64,000 nt of DNA from Gemmatimonadales bacterium (GCA_019637315.1 JAHBVU010000005.1:186001-250000), one strand, 5' to 3'. Shown: positions 1-8,326, counted from the first letter of the stretch. Notes: a model not told the origin generated them from the sequence alone. A program made the numbers and translations.

Positions 1-38
1 GAAGTTTAGCATGAGCCTCCGATCTGAGGCACCTGGAA

Positions 39-81
39 CGGCTCGGGGGTAGTGGGTCAACTGACCCACTACCGGCTCGGG
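39..81. promoter_or_regulatory. Perfect 12-bp inverted repeat flanked by direct repeats, upstream of the thiolase gene
   Basis: Arms at 48-59 and 62-73 (GGTAGTGGGTCA and its exact complement) are separated by only 2 bases. The symmetric element is bracketed by a 9-base direct repeat, CGGCTCGGG, at 39-47 and 73-81. The 2-base spacer is too short for a good RNA hairpin loop and no T-tract follows, so an operator for a dimeric regulator is more likely than a terminator. It lies about 90 bases before the thiolase start. Function is inferred. Confidence 0.5.
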
Positions 82-163
82 CACGGCCCCCCCGCCCAGG
101 ACGGCGGCTCGCTCTTCACGTATCCCAGGTGGGACCGCGGGGGTGGGCGGCTATTTTGCTAAC

Positions 164-1381
164 ATGTCACATGCCTTTGTCGTAGACGGCGTTCGGACGC
201 CGATCGGATCTCTTGGTGGTGCCCTGTCGCCGGTTCGGGCCGACGACCTCGCTGCTCACGCTATTCGGAGCCTGGTGGCCCGCCATCCCGGGCTCGACCC
301 TGCCGGAATCGGCGATGTCATCCTGGGCTGCGCCAATCAGGCCGGCGAGGATAACCGCAACGTGGCCCGGATGGCCGGCCTCCTGGCCGGATTGCCGGTC
401 TCGGTGGCGGGCGAAACGGTCAACCGACTCTGTGCCTCGGGGCTTGCGGCCGTGGCCAACGCTGCCCGCGCCATTGCCGTCGACGAGGGCGATCTGTACA
501 TCGCCGGTGGGGTGGAACAGATGACCCGGGCGCCCTTTGTCCTCGGCAAGGCGGCTCGGCCCTTTGCCCGGGATATCGAGATGTTCGACACCAGCCTCGG
601 CTGGCGGTTCATCAATCCGAGGATGAAAGAGGCCTACGGGGTCGACCCGATGGGCGGAACCGCCGAGAACCTGCTCGAGACCCGGTCGATCAGCCGGGAG
701 GATCAGGACAAGTTCGCGCTCCGGTCCCAGCAGAACGCGGCGGCGGCCCGGGCGCGCGGGCGTTTTGCCAAGGAAATCGTAGGCGTCTCGATTCCGGCGG
801 CGGGCAAGGGCAAGGAGCCCATCCTGGTCGAGCACGACGAGTTCATCCGGCCAGACTCAACCTTGGAGGGGCTGGCCCGACTCAAGCCGGCGTTCCGCAC
901 CGACGGGAAGGGGTCGGTCACCGCCGGGAATGCGTCGGGGCTCAACGACGGCGCTGCGGCACTGCTGCTCGCTTCGGAAGCGGGCGCCGCCCGGGCCGGG
1001 TTGATTCCCAAAGCCAGGATCGTGGCCACGGCAGTGGCCGGGGTGGAGCCCCGGATCATGGGGATCGGGCCGGTCTTTGCGATTCGGAAGCTGCTGGCGC
1101 GGACCGAGCTGACGCTTGATCAGATGGATCTCATCGAGCTGAACGAGGCCTTTGCCGCGCAGGTGCTTTCGTGTACTCGCGAGCTGGGCATTGCCGACGA
1201 CGATCCGCGCCTCAACCCCAATGGCGGCGCCATCGCGCTGGGCCACCCTCTGGGCATGTCGGGGGCGCGGTTGGTACTGACCGCGGTGCGTGAGCTGGAG
1301 GAGCGCAAGCTGCGCTATGCGCTGGTGGCCCTCTGCATCGGCGTTGGTCAGGGTATGGCGGCGATTCTCGAGCGGGTCTAG
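164..1381 (+). CDS. Acetyl-CoA acyltransferase, 3-oxoadipyl-CoA thiolase type
   Basis: A 405-residue thiolase of normal family length. It cleaves a 3-oxoacyl-CoA with CoA to release acetyl-CoA, in the cytoplasm. The acyl-accepting cysteine is Cys90 in NRLCASG; the second active-site pair is His361 in GHPLG and Cys391 in ALCIGVGQG. The segment [16 protein letters not shown] is typical of PcaF/PaaJ enzymes that work on 3-oxoadipyl-CoA at the end of aromatic catabolism, which fits paaZ at 8364, but substrate cannot be proven from sequence. Start chosen at ATG 164 ([13 protein letters not shown] matches the family N-terminus). There is no Shine-Dalgarno; TATTTT lies 6 bases before the ATG, so a leaderless message is possible. 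A GTG at 143 would add seven unconserved residues. Confidence 0.93.
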   Translation: MSHAFVVDGVRTPIGSLGGALSPVRADDLAAHAIRSLVARHPGLDPAGIGDVILGCANQAGEDNRNVARMAGLLAGLPVSVAGETVNRLCASGLAAVANAARAIAVDEGDLYIAGGVEQMTRAPFVLGKAARPFARDIEMFDTSLGWRFINPRMKEAYGVDPMGGTAENLLETRSISREDQDKFALRSQQNAAAARARGRFAKEIVGVSIPAAGKGKEPILVEHDEFIRPDSTLEGLARLKPAFRTDGKGSVTAGNASGLNDGAAALLLASEAGAARAGLIPKARIVATAVAGVEPRIMGIGPVFAIRKLLARTELTLDQMDLIELNEAFAAQVLSCTRELGIADDDPRLNPNGGAIALGHPLGMSGARLVLTAVRELEERKLRYALVALCIGVGQGMAAILERV

Positions 1382-1427
1382 CTGAGCGAGCCGCGGCGCA
1401 GGCCTGGCTTCGGTTCGGCTGGTGAAG

Positions 1428-1466
1428 GCTCGGCGGTCGCTGCCTTCCAGGCAACGACCGCCGAGC
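1428..1466. terminator. Bidirectional hairpin between convergent genes
   Basis: A 12-bp perfect stem (1428-1439 with 1455-1466), extended by four further pairs (TGCC/GGCA) after one mismatch and closed by a 5-base loop. It sits between the thiolase stop (1381) and the stop of the minus-strand amidohydrolase (1473), so it can end transcription from both sides. No long T-tract. Confidence 0.65.
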
Positions 1467-1472
1467 AGTTGG

Positions 1473-2696
1473 CTAGAAACAGCGCTCGCTGACCACCGCG
1501 CCGTCGATCACCACGCCGCACACGCGGGTGTTGTACTCGAACGGATCGCCGTCGAAGAGCACCACGTCGCCGTCCTTCCCGGTCTCGAGCGATCCGACCC
1601 GCTTGTCGATGCCCAGGATCCGAGCCGCGCCGAGCGTGACCGTGCCGAGGGCCTCCTGGAACGAGAGCCCGAAGCGCGCGGCAATCGCCGCTTCGAACAG
1701 CACCACCCGCGTCTTCGGCACATAGCCTTCGAAGCCGCTCTGCAGAGCAACCGGAATGCCGGCATCCCGCAGCAGCTTGGCCGTTTCGAAGGTGGCGTTC
1801 TGCAGAGTGCCACCGTGCCGGGCCATGGTCGGATGCGTGATGACCGGGACGCCAGCCGCCTTGAGCTCTTCGATCACCAGATACGACTCGGCGGCGCCAT
1901 CGAGCACCAGCGGGAAGCCGAACTCCTTCTGGAGGCGGAGCGCCGAGAGAATCTCACTGACCCGGTTGGCGGTGATGAGCGCCTTGACCTTGCCCTCCAG
2001 CAGGTCGGCCAGGATCTCGAGCTTGAGGTCGCGGGTAATCGGCTTGTCGGCCGTGGCACCGCGGCGGTTGCGGCTGTACTCCTGCGCCCGGATCAGCTCG
2101 GTGCGCACCAGGGACATGCCCTTGCTGCGTGTGCCCGGCCGGCCCGCGAAGTTCTGACCCACCTCCGGTCCCAACGTCATCGCAACCATCGTGACCGAGT
2201 CGACCAGCGCCTCGCTGACGTTCCGACCCCGGGTTTTGACGATCATCGTCTGACCGCTCATCAGCGCGCCGGGGCCGTGACCGGTGTGGATCGTGGTAAC
2301 GCCCAGATCACGGACATACTCGACCAGCGCTTCTTCGGCATTGTACGCGTCGAAGGCGCGCAGCTCGGGCTGAATCGCGTTGCTGCGATCGAGCTGGTCC
2401 TGATCGTGAGGCTGATTCAGATAGCCGGCCAGGCCGATCACCGTGTGGGCATCGATCAGCCCCGGCGTCACGACTTTGGCGGTCAGGGTACGGTAGCCGC
2501 TCGGGATCGAGACGCTGCCGGCCGGTCCGACCCGTTCGATCTTACCGTTGCGGCCGATCAGCACCACGCCATTGCTGATGGCGGCGCCGGCCATGGTGTG
2601 GACGGTTTCGCCGCGAACGGCCACCTGGGCGTGCGCAGCAGGAGCACCGACGCTCAGGGCGCCGAATGTGGCGAGGCCAAGAAGACAGGTACGCAT
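1473..2696 (-). CDS. Secreted amidohydrolase-fold protein lacking metal ligands
   Basis: 407 residues with a Sec signal peptide (cleavage near AHAQ, residue 24), so periplasmic or extracellular. The fold matches the imidazolonepropionase-like (COG1228) amidohydrolases and its closest visible relative is the next gene upstream on this strand. The usual HxH metal motif after PGLIDAH is broken: His84 is followed by Thr-Val where the second His should be. The later ligand positions are also replaced: TAN at 242-244 where the paralogue has HTH, LDG at 265-267 for LQH, and SGF at 320-322 for the TDD segment. It is probably catalytically dead, or works without metal, perhaps as a partner subunit of its neighbour. 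Its ATG shares a base with the neighbour's TGA (TGATG at 2694-2698), indicating translational coupling. Confidence 0.85.
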   Translation of the reverse strand: MRTCLLGLATFGALSVGAPAAHAQVAVRGETVHTMAGAAISNGVVLIGRNGKIERVGPAGSVSIPSGYRTLTAKVVTPGLIDAHTVIGLAGYLNQPHDQDQLDRSNAIQPELRAFDAYNAEEALVEYVRDLGVTTIHTGHGPGALMSGQTMIVKTRGRNVSEALVDSVTMVAMTLGPEVGQNFAGRPGTRSKGMSLVRTELIRAQEYSRNRRGATADKPITRDLKLEILADLLEGKVKALITANRVSEILSALRLQKEFGFPLVLDGAAESYLVIEELKAAGVPVITHPTMARHGGTLQNATFETAKLLRDAGIPVALQSGFEGYVPKTRVVLFEAAIAARFGLSFQEALGTVTLGAARILGIDKRVGSLETGKDGDVVLFDGDPFEYNTRVCGVVIDGAVVSERCF

Positions 2697-4003
2697 CAGT
2701 CGTGGTCCTCGTCGTGATGGAGGAAGATTCCCTCGGAACTGGAACCACGGCCGCCATAGGCAAAGACGCGATCCTTGGGGTCGGACAGGTCAAACACCTT
2801 TTCGCCCAGGACCCAGGTCTGCTCCACATGCGTGTAGACCGACAGCGGGTCGCCGGACAGGATGATGAAATCCGCATCCTTGCCCCGTTCGAGGCTACCG
2901 ATCCGCTTGTCGAGGTCCATCATCACGGCGCCCGCCAGCGTCAGCGCATGGAGCGCCTTGGCGCGCGACATCCCGGCGCGGACGGCGAGCCCGCCCGAGC
3001 GCAGGAAGAAGCGCGAATCGGTGATGCCGTCGTCGGTATGGAAGCCCACCAGGCCGCCGGCACTGTCGATCGCAAACGGGGTCCGGAGGCTCAGGCCGAC
3101 GGCTTCGAGCTTGCCGCCCGGCGCGTCGATCATGATCACCGACGACGCAACCTTCGCCTCGGCGATTTCCTTGGCAACCTTCCAGCCCTCGCTGACGTGC
3201 TGCAGCACGACCCGGAAGCCGAACTCCTGCTTCAGGCGCAGCACCGTCAGGATGTCGTCATGCCGATGGGTGTGGAAGTGCACCATCCGGCGTCCGTCGA
3301 GCACTTCGCTCAGGGTTTCGAGCTCGAGGTCGCGCCGCGGCAGCTTGGTCGAATCGGTGCCGGCGGCGCGGATTTTGGCCCGATACTCCTGCGCAGCGAT
3401 GAACTTCGCCCGTACCATCGCAGCGGCCTTGGCGCGGGTGCCAGGCGCGGGCGGAGTGCCGCGGGGGTTGGTGCCGTTGGCCATCTTGAGGCCGCCGCAG
3501 ATCTCCTTCAGCACGTCGTTGCAGTAGAGCAGGTCGGTGATGATCCGGCCCTGCTTGAGCTTGATGTAGGCCGTTTGTCCGCTCGAGAGGAGTCCGGAGC
3601 CGGGCATCACGTTGACGGTGGTCAGCCCGCCCGCCCGAGCTCGCTGGAAGCCGGGATCCTGCGCGTTCATGGCGTCGATGATCCGCACGTCGGGATGGAT
3701 GCTCGACGAGCGATCGCCGCCGTCACCACCACCGAGGTGCGAATGCGTGTCGACCAGGCCGGGCATGATCACTTTGCCGGTCGCGTCGATGACCTCCGCG
3801 CCGGACGGAATGGTCACCGAGCCGGCCGCGCCGACCGCCGTGATTCGGCCGCCCTGGACGACCAGGACGCCGTTCGGAATCTCCGGACCGGCAATGGGAA
3901 TGATGTGGGCGCCTCGGAATGCTCTGGGGCGGTCCTGGGCGTCGAGCGTCCCGAGACCGAACACGGTCGCGAGAGCCAGCACGCTTGCAAGGGATCGGAT
4001 CAT
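2696..4003 (-). CDS. Secreted metal-dependent amidohydrolase (imidazolonepropionase-like)
   Basis: 435 residues, signal peptide ending near LDAQ (residue 23). Hydrolyses an amide or peptide-like bond outside the cytoplasm; substrate unknown. The metal ligands are all visible: His87 and His89 in DTHSH, a His cluster HFHTH at 244-246, His269 in LQH, and Asp324/325 in HTDDG. The C-terminus carries an unusual acidic/His tail (HHDEDHD) that could bind metal. AGGACA just upstream of ATG 4003 is a plausible ribosome site. First gene of a two-gene operon with the degenerate paralogue, and divergent from the S58 peptidase gene. Confidence 0.9.
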   Translation of the reverse strand: MIRSLASVLALATVFGLGTLDAQDRPRAFRGAHIIPIAGPEIPNGVLVVQGGRITAVGAAGSVTIPSGAEVIDATGKVIMPGLVDTHSHLGGGDGGDRSSSIHPDVRIIDAMNAQDPGFQRARAGGLTTVNVMPGSGLLSSGQTAYIKLKQGRIITDLLYCNDVLKEICGGLKMANGTNPRGTPPAPGTRAKAAAMVRAKFIAAQEYRAKIRAAGTDSTKLPRRDLELETLSEVLDGRRMVHFHTHRHDDILTVLRLKQEFGFRVVLQHVSEGWKVAKEIAEAKVASSVIMIDAPGGKLEAVGLSLRTPFAIDSAGGLVGFHTDDGITDSRFFLRSGGLAVRAGMSRAKALHALTLAGAVMMDLDKRIGSLERGKDADFIILSGDPLSVYTHVEQTWVLGEKVFDLSDPKDRVFAYGGRGSSSEGIFLHHDEDHD

Positions 4004-4201
4004 GATGTCCTGACATGAGGGTAGCCCGCGGGGCGAACCGCGAACGGATGGAACCTGATCGGCACCAGGGCCGGCGGACGTGGTACGCCGGTAGCTTGCT
4101 CGATGGATCTGCCGCTGTCAAGACGAAATCGACCGTTGGTCCCGAATGGAGAACGGCCAGGCCGGCGCTAGATTCCCGCACCGCCCTTTCTGGAGTCACC
4201 G

Positions 4202-5452
4202 ATGCTGTTTCTCGCCCTCCGGCGTGTCCTGCCGGGTCTGGCTGCTGTACTGCTGCTGTCGACCTCCGCCTGGGCCCAGCCCGGGGTTCGCGCCCGCGAT
4301 CTCGGCGTGGCGCTCCCGGGAACGCCGGGGCCGCTCAATGCCATCACCGATGTTGCGGGAGTTGCCGTCGGACACACCACTATCATCGAAGGCGCCGGCA
4401 AGCTGGTCCGCGGACAGGGCCCGATCCGCACCGGTGTCACGGCCATCCTGCCCCGAGGCCAGGCAGGCCCGGACAGCACCTTTGCCTCCTGGTATCGCCT
4501 CAACGGCAACGGCGAGATGACCGGCGTGGCGTGGCTCGAAGAGTCGGGCATCCTCGACACGCCAGTGCTGATCACCAACACCCACAGTGTCGGCGTGGCG
4601 CGGGACGCGGCCATCGAATGGATGCTGGGACACCGCCCCGGCTTCTCGTTCGCGCTGCCCGTGGTGGCCGAAACCGCCGACGGCCTGCTCAACGACATGA
4701 ACGGCTTTCATGTGCAGCGGTCGCATGTGCTCGGTGCGCTCGACGCGGCGCGACCTGGACCGGTGGCCGAGGGGAATGTTGGCGGCGGCACGGGAATGAT
4801 CTGTCACGGTTTCAAGGCCGGTATCGGCACCTCCTCACGGGTGATTCAGGTGGCCGGTGGTCGTTACACGCTCGGTGTGCTGACCCAGTGCAACTACGGC
4901 GCTCGGCCCCGGTTCCGGGTCGATGGCGTGCCGGTGGGTGAGGCGATTCCCAATTCGGAAGTCGGGATCTGCCTCACGGTGAAACCCGAGGCAACCACGA
5001 GGTTCGCAGGTGGCCGCTTTCCCGAGTGCGGACCTGGCGGCTCGACCAAGCCGGGACTGCCAGGGCCGCTCGATGACGGGGCGGGTTCGATCATCGTCGT
5101 GGTGGCAACCGACGCGCCGCTCCTGCCGCACCAGCTCCAGCGCCTGACTCGGCGGGTGGCGCTGGCGGTCGGGCGGATGGGCGGCCTCGGTGAGAACTCC
5201 TCAGGCGACATCTTCCTGGCTTTCTCGACCGCCAACCGTTCCATCGGCCGCGGCGATTCGGTGGTCGCTCTGGCAATGGTGCCGAACGCGCTGATGAACC
5301 CGCTCTTCGAGGCCACGGTGCAGGCAACGGAGGAGTCGATCCTGAACGCGATGGTCGCGGCGGAGACCATGGTAGGTGCGGACGGCGTGCGGGTGCCGGA
5401 ATTGCCGCATGATCGGCTGCGGGAGATCATGGCGGCGGCTCGGCGTCGCTAA
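4202..5452 (+). CDS. P1 (S58, DmpA-type) aminopeptidase, secreted
   Basis: 416 residues. A signal peptide (residues 1-25, ending AWAQ) places it outside the cytoplasm. S58 enzymes are made as one chain and cut themselves in front of a Ser/Thr/Cys nucleophile; the expected site is visible as DDGAG before Ser296-IIVVVATDAP. Other family segments are the GNVGGGTGM loop (191-199) and ITNTHSVG (124-131). DmpA relatives release N-terminal D- or L-amino acids, so the role is probably scavenging of peptides; exact specificity is not readable. GGAG lies 6-9 bases before ATG 4202. Divergent from the amidohydrolase operon across about 200 bp. Confidence 0.92.
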   Translation: MLFLALRRVLPGLAAVLLLSTSAWAQPGVRARDLGVALPGTPGPLNAITDVAGVAVGHTTIIEGAGKLVRGQGPIRTGVTAILPRGQAGPDSTFASWYRLNGNGEMTGVAWLEESGILDTPVLITNTHSVGVARDAAIEWMLGHRPGFSFALPVVAETADGLLNDMNGFHVQRSHVLGALDAARPGPVAEGNVGGGTGMICHGFKAGIGTSSRVIQVAGGRYTLGVLTQCNYGARPRFRVDGVPVGEAIPNSEVGICLTVKPEATTRFAGGRFPECGPGGSTKPGLPGPLDDGAGSIIVVVATDAPLLPHQLQRLTRRVALAVGRMGGLGENSSGDIFLAFSTANRSIGRGDSVVALAMVPNALMNPLFEATVQATEESILNAMVAAETMVGADGVRVPELPHDRLREIMAAARRR

Positions 5453-5488
5453 GCGGTCCTGCACCTCGCCCACCCGCTCCAGGGCAGG

Positions 5489-6055
5489 TCAGGTGTCGGG
5501 CCAAACCTCGCGGAAGTACGCCGGCAGGTCGATCAGTAACGGCGGAATCGAAGGATCGGCGTGCCAGGTGAGCATATCGTCGACGATGGCGGGTTTGCGA
5601 TCGGCGGGCGTCCAGACCTCGACCAGGCGGGCGTCGAAGTCGACGATCCAGTAGGCGGGCACGCCGGATCGCTGATACAGCCGCCGCTTGGTGACCCGGT
5701 CGTGCCGAGCCGTGCTCGGAGAGAGCACCTCCGCCACCAGGAGCGGCACGCCCCACTCGTTCCACTCGACCGGGGCGCGGCCTTCGATCGCCGCGCCGAC
5801 GAACAGGTCGGGCTGGAGCAGCTGGCCGGCGCGCAGGTCCAAGTCGGCCGGAGCGGTGCCGGCGCGGCCGATGCCGTGTTCTCGAACGTAGGCCTTGATC
5901 AGGTCGTAGAGCGTCCAGACGGCGAGCTGGTGACGACCGCTTGGGCTCGGGGTCACGACCAGTTCGCCGTCGACCAGCTCGTAGCGGTTGCCGTCGTCGG
6001 GGAGGCCCAAGACGTTGTCCCGGGTCCACAGGCTGACCAGATCGGGCATGCCCAT
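5489..6055 (-). CDS. Uma2 family (DUF820) putative restriction endonuclease
   Basis: 188 residues from the chosen start MGMPDLVSLW (ATG 6055), which matches where Uma2 proteins begin; an in-frame extension to 6202 lacks family similarity. Core PD-(D/E)XK elements: Asp in LQPDLFVG, Glu in LLVAEVLSPST, then a basic helix and WIVD. Uma2 genes are common, often multicopy, and rarely have a known job; nuclease activity is family knowledge only. No partner methylase is nearby. Convergent with the S58 peptidase, 36 bp apart. Confidence 0.85.
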   Translation of the reverse strand: MGMPDLVSLWTRDNVLGLPDDGNRYELVDGELVVTPSPSGRHQLAVWTLYDLIKAYVREHGIGRAGTAPADLDLRAGQLLQPDLFVGAAIEGRAPVEWNEWGVPLLVAEVLSPSTARHDRVTKRRLYQRSGVPAYWIVDFDARLVEVWTPADRKPAIVDDMLTWHADPSIPPLLIDLPAYFREVWPDT

Positions 6056-6194
6056 ACGGTACGCTCGGCGGGGGGTGGATAGCAAGGAAACGGCATGCCC
6101 GAGGATAGGGGCCGTCGGCGTACGAGCGGTAACCCAATCAACGCAGTTGATTGCTGCGACATCGCGGCCGAAAGGGGTGCTACGATAATCCGGG

Positions 6195-6231
6195 TCGGGC
6201 ACGCGACCTTCGGCCCCCGCGTGGTGCCCGA
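6195..6231. terminator. Possible hairpin after the redoxin operon
   Basis: 8-bp stem TCGGGCAC (6195-6202) with GTGCCCGA (6224-6231) around a 21-base loop that contains a smaller GCG/CGC pairing. It lies just past the redoxin stop (6239, minus strand). No T-tract; weak candidate. The rest of the 6056-6238 gap shows nothing recognisable. Confidence 0.35.
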
Positions 6232-6238
6232 TTCCCGC

Positions 6239-6733
6239 CTAGCTCCCCGGCGCTTCCGCCGCCAGGCGCATGATCTCAGCGCCCGCCACCAGATCGTCGA
6301 GCCGCCCGAAATGCTGCAATCGCAGCCGGCCGGCGCGATCGATCAGGATCAGGGTTGGCGTGCCCTGCATTCTGTACCGCTGCATGGTCGCGGGTATCGG
6401 CTGGCCAGGCACGGGCAGGTCGACCCCGACGGGGTGCGTGATGCGGTACTCGTGAAGAAAGGCCTGCAGCGACACCGGCTGCATGGCCGCGTGATGCTCG
6501 AAGACTGTGTGGAGGCCGATCACTGCCACGCCTTCGTTGGAAAAAATTCGGTGGATCCGCTCGGCCTGTGGAATGCCGTGACTGACGCATCCCGGACAGA
6601 GCATTTGGAAGGCATGCACCACGACGACCTTGCCGCGGAGGGCGGCAAGGTCGAGCGCGATCGGCGTGTTGAACCACTGGCTCACCTGCCAGTCTGGCGC
6701 GGTTGCGTCAGGCGGAATCGACACGGACAGCAT
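6239..6733 (-). CDS. TlpA/AhpC-like redoxin domain protein
   Basis: 164 residues, thioredoxin fold. The redox pair is Cys-Pro-Gly-Cys in FQMLCPGCVSHG, and the cis-proline loop is GTPT near residue 131. No signal peptide, so cytoplasmic. Start set at ATG 6733, which follows the upstream gene's TGA by one base; longer versions run into the upstream gene in another frame. Co-transcribed with the small thioredoxin-like gene and probably controlled by the divergent MarR regulator. It may reduce peroxide or protein disulfides; the exact substrate cannot be assigned. Confidence 0.85.
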   Translation of the reverse strand: MLSVSIPPDATAPDWQVSQWFNTPIALDLAALRGKVVVVHAFQMLCPGCVSHGIPQAERIHRIFSNEGVAVIGLHTVFEHHAAMQPVSLQAFLHEYRITHPVGVDLPVPGQPIPATMQRYRMQGTPTLILIDRAGRLRLQHFGRLDDLVAGAEIMRLAAEAPGS

Positions 6734-6734
6734 T

Positions 6735-6968
6735 TCAGGCCAGGTCCGCGAGAGCCGCCCCGAAGTTGATATGGAACGGCGTCCCATCGATGACCAGCGC
6801 CGGAACCGACGTGATCCCGAGGCTTGCAGCCTCGGCGACCCGGTTTTTTTGCTCGCCCAGATGGACGACCTCGACTTCGTAGCGGGCAGGATCCAGGGCA
6901 CTGACGAATTGCTGCTCGGCGGACACGCAGACCGGGCACCCGGCATGGTAGAACTTGGCCTTGCTCAT
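6735..6968 (-). CDS. Small thioredoxin/glutaredoxin-like protein
   Basis: 77 residues with active site CPVC (YHAGCPVCVSAEQQ) near the N-terminus and a cis-proline SVPALVIDG. It is a minimal dithiol redox protein, cytoplasmic. GGAGG lies just upstream of ATG 6968. First gene after the minus-strand promoter at 7015-7044, tightly linked to the redoxin gene, suggesting it supplies electrons to that protein. Confidence 0.85.
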   Translation of the reverse strand: MSKAKFYHAGCPVCVSAEQQFVSALDPARYEVEVVHLGEQKNRVAEAASLGITSVPALVIDGTPFHINFGAALADLA

Positions 6969-6990
6969 GAGACCCTCCTGGGAGTTATTT

Positions 6991-7032
6991 ATGTATCGAC
7001 TAAATACATTTTTAAGTATAGAGTCGATACAT
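6991..7032. promoter_or_regulatory. Two inverted copies of a candidate MarR operator
   Basis: An AT-rich island between the divergent redoxin and MarR genes carries an exact 11-bp inverted repeat, ATGTATCGACT at 6991-7001 and its complement at 7022-7032. Each copy continues into a related flank (AAATACATT; CTATACTTA when read inward from the other side), giving two similar sites of about 19 bp facing each other. The right copy lies in the spacer of the minus-strand promoter, where binding would block polymerase. Role inferred from position and symmetry. Confidence 0.7.
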
Positions 7033-7044
7033 TGTTGAAGTCAA
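7015..7044 (-). promoter_or_regulatory. Sigma70-like promoter of the redoxin operon
   Basis: On the minus strand: TTGACT (7044-7039), an 18-bp spacer, TATACT (7020-7015). The match to consensus is close. The spacer contains one arm of the operator pair. The transcript would run about 40 bases before the ATG at 6968. Confidence 0.7.
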
Positions 7045-7064
7045 GAAGGGAGTGCCCGGCTGCC

Positions 7065-7628
7065 ATGAACGGCTCCTCGCTACTGCTTGAACGACTCGGC
7101 GCGTTGATCCACCAATCGACGCGCGACGATGCCGCCCGCCACGGTTTGTTGCCGATTCACGTCCAGGTTCTGAGCTACCTGGCGCGAGCCAATCGGTACA
7201 GCGACATCCCGATTGCCATCGCTGAGTACTTCGGGTTGACCCGCGGCACAGTGTCGCAGTCCCTGGCCGTGCTGGAGCGGAAAGGCCTGCTCGAGAAGCA
7301 ACCCGATCAGCGCCACGGTCGCCGGGTGCAGCTCACGCTCACGCCGGCCGGCCGCGCCGTTCTGGAGGACAGCTGGGCCAAGGACCTGGAAGCGGAACTG
7401 GCGGCAACACCGATGCTGGCGGGGCAACTGGAGGCCACCCTCCGTGGCCTGCTGACCGGGTTGCAGCGACGGAATGGCCAGCGTCCGTTCGGTATTTGTC
7501 ACCAATGCGCGCACTACCTGCGCGAACCGGGTGGCAGCCGATGCGGGTTGACTCGTGAGCCCCTGGCCGAGGCCCAGATCGACCGCCTTTGCCGGGAATG
7601 GAAGGCCCCAGCCGCGCAGACCGCGTGA
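7065..7628 (+). CDS. MarR family regulator with C-terminal cysteine cluster
   Basis: 187 residues. The winged helix covers roughly 30-105 (recognition segment LTRGTVSQSLAVLERKGLL, then the wing DQRHGRRVQL). After it comes an extra tail with four cysteines: Cys145 and Cys148 in GICHQC, Cys160 in RCGLTREPL, and Cys176 in RLCREW. This arrangement suits a metal site or disulfide switch. Divergent from two thiol-redox genes and next to a two-copy operator, so most likely a repressor of them that senses oxidants, thiol reagents or metal (inference). ATG 7065 follows AAGAAGGGAG with rather long spacing. Confidence 0.9.
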   Translation: MNGSSLLLERLGALIHQSTRDDAARHGLLPIHVQVLSYLARANRYSDIPIAIAEYFGLTRGTVSQSLAVLERKGLLEKQPDQRHGRRVQLTLTPAGRAVLEDSWAKDLEAELAATPMLAGQLEATLRGLLTGLQRRNGQRPFGICHQCAHYLREPGGSRCGLTREPLAEAQIDRLCREWKAPAAQTA

Positions 7629-7666
7629 CGTCAAGCGGCGGAGGACCTGGCCCTTCTCGTTGCTAC

Positions 7667-7680
7667 CAAACGCTTGTTCG
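7667..7680. promoter_or_regulatory. Candidate PaaR operator in front of the TetR gene
   Basis: CAAACGCTTGTTCG matches the reported Thermus PaaR pseudopalindrome (CNAACGNNCGTTNG) at nine of ten fixed positions. It lies 44 bases before the start of the TetR-family gene whose downstream neighbour is paaZ, which would allow autoregulation. The consensus is recalled from literature, not computed. Confidence 0.6.
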
Positions 7681-7723
7681 GGTCGTCCGCAGGCCGTACA
7701 TTCCGGCCTGGCGGAGGCCCTGA

Positions 7724-8308
7724 ATGACCACGACGATCACCCGTAAAGAAGAGTTATTGCAGGCTGCCGGCGCGATGTTCAGCCGCCGGGGTTACCACGG
7801 TACGACCGTGCGCGACCTCGCCCGCGAACTCGACGTCCAGGGTGGCAGCCTCTACGCCCATATCGAGTCCAAGGAAGACCTTCTCTGGCAGATCGTCGAC
7901 CGAATCGCCGCCCGTTTCCAGCGGTCCGCCGACGCGGTTGCCGACGACCCGGATCCGGTGAGCCGGCTCGGCCGTCTGATCCGCAGCCATCTCGAAACCG
8001 TCGCAGCCGAGCTGTCTTCGGCGACCGTGTTCTCGAACGAATGGCAGTGTCTCTCCGACACTCGTCGTCGGGAGATAGCCCGCCGCCGTGATGCGTACGA
8101 AGCGATCTTCCGTCGTACCATCGACCAGGGTGTCACCGAGGGTGTTTTTCGGGTCGCCGACCCCAAGCTCGCCGCGATCTACGTGCTTTCGGTGCTCAAC
8201 TGGAGCTACCAGTGGTTCAAACCGGCCGCCTCGCTGAGCATCGACGAGGTGGCCGACCATTTTGCCGCGCTCACCTTCCGGGCGCTCGGTGCGGATCACG
8301 CGGCCTGA
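7724..8308 (+). CDS. TetR family regulator, PaaR-like
   Basis: 194 residues. N-terminal helix-turn-helix at about 27-46 (TTVRDLARELDVQGGSLYAH), followed by an all-helical ligand domain. It sits 55 bp upstream of paaZ in the same direction and has a PaaR-type box before it, so it probably represses phenylacetate genes until phenylacetyl-CoA binds; the ligand is inference from context. GGAGG about 8 bases before ATG 7724. Alternative: a general fatty-acid or acyl-CoA responsive TetR of the FadR/KstR2 type. Confidence 0.85.
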   Translation: MTTTITRKEELLQAAGAMFSRRGYHGTTVRDLARELDVQGGSLYAHIESKEDLLWQIVDRIAARFQRSADAVADDPDPVSRLGRLIRSHLETVAAELSSATVFSNEWQCLSDTRRREIARRRDAYEAIFRRTIDQGVTEGVFRVADPKLAAIYVLSVLNWSYQWFKPAASLSIDEVADHFAALTFRALGADHAA

Positions 8309-8312
8309 CGCC

Positions 8313-8326
8313 GCAACGGTCGGTCG
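8313..8326. promoter_or_regulatory. Weak second PaaR-like box before paaZ
   Basis: GCAACGGTCGGTCG agrees with the PaaR pseudopalindrome at eight of ten fixed positions. It lies in the 55-bp gap between the TetR gene and paaZ. Much weaker than the upstream box and could be chance. Confidence 0.3.

Noticed and set aside
1422-4018. Long plus-strand reading frames opposite the two amidohydrolase genes
   Set aside because: They mirror high-GC third-codon bias of the real minus-strand genes, have no domain and lack ribosome sites.
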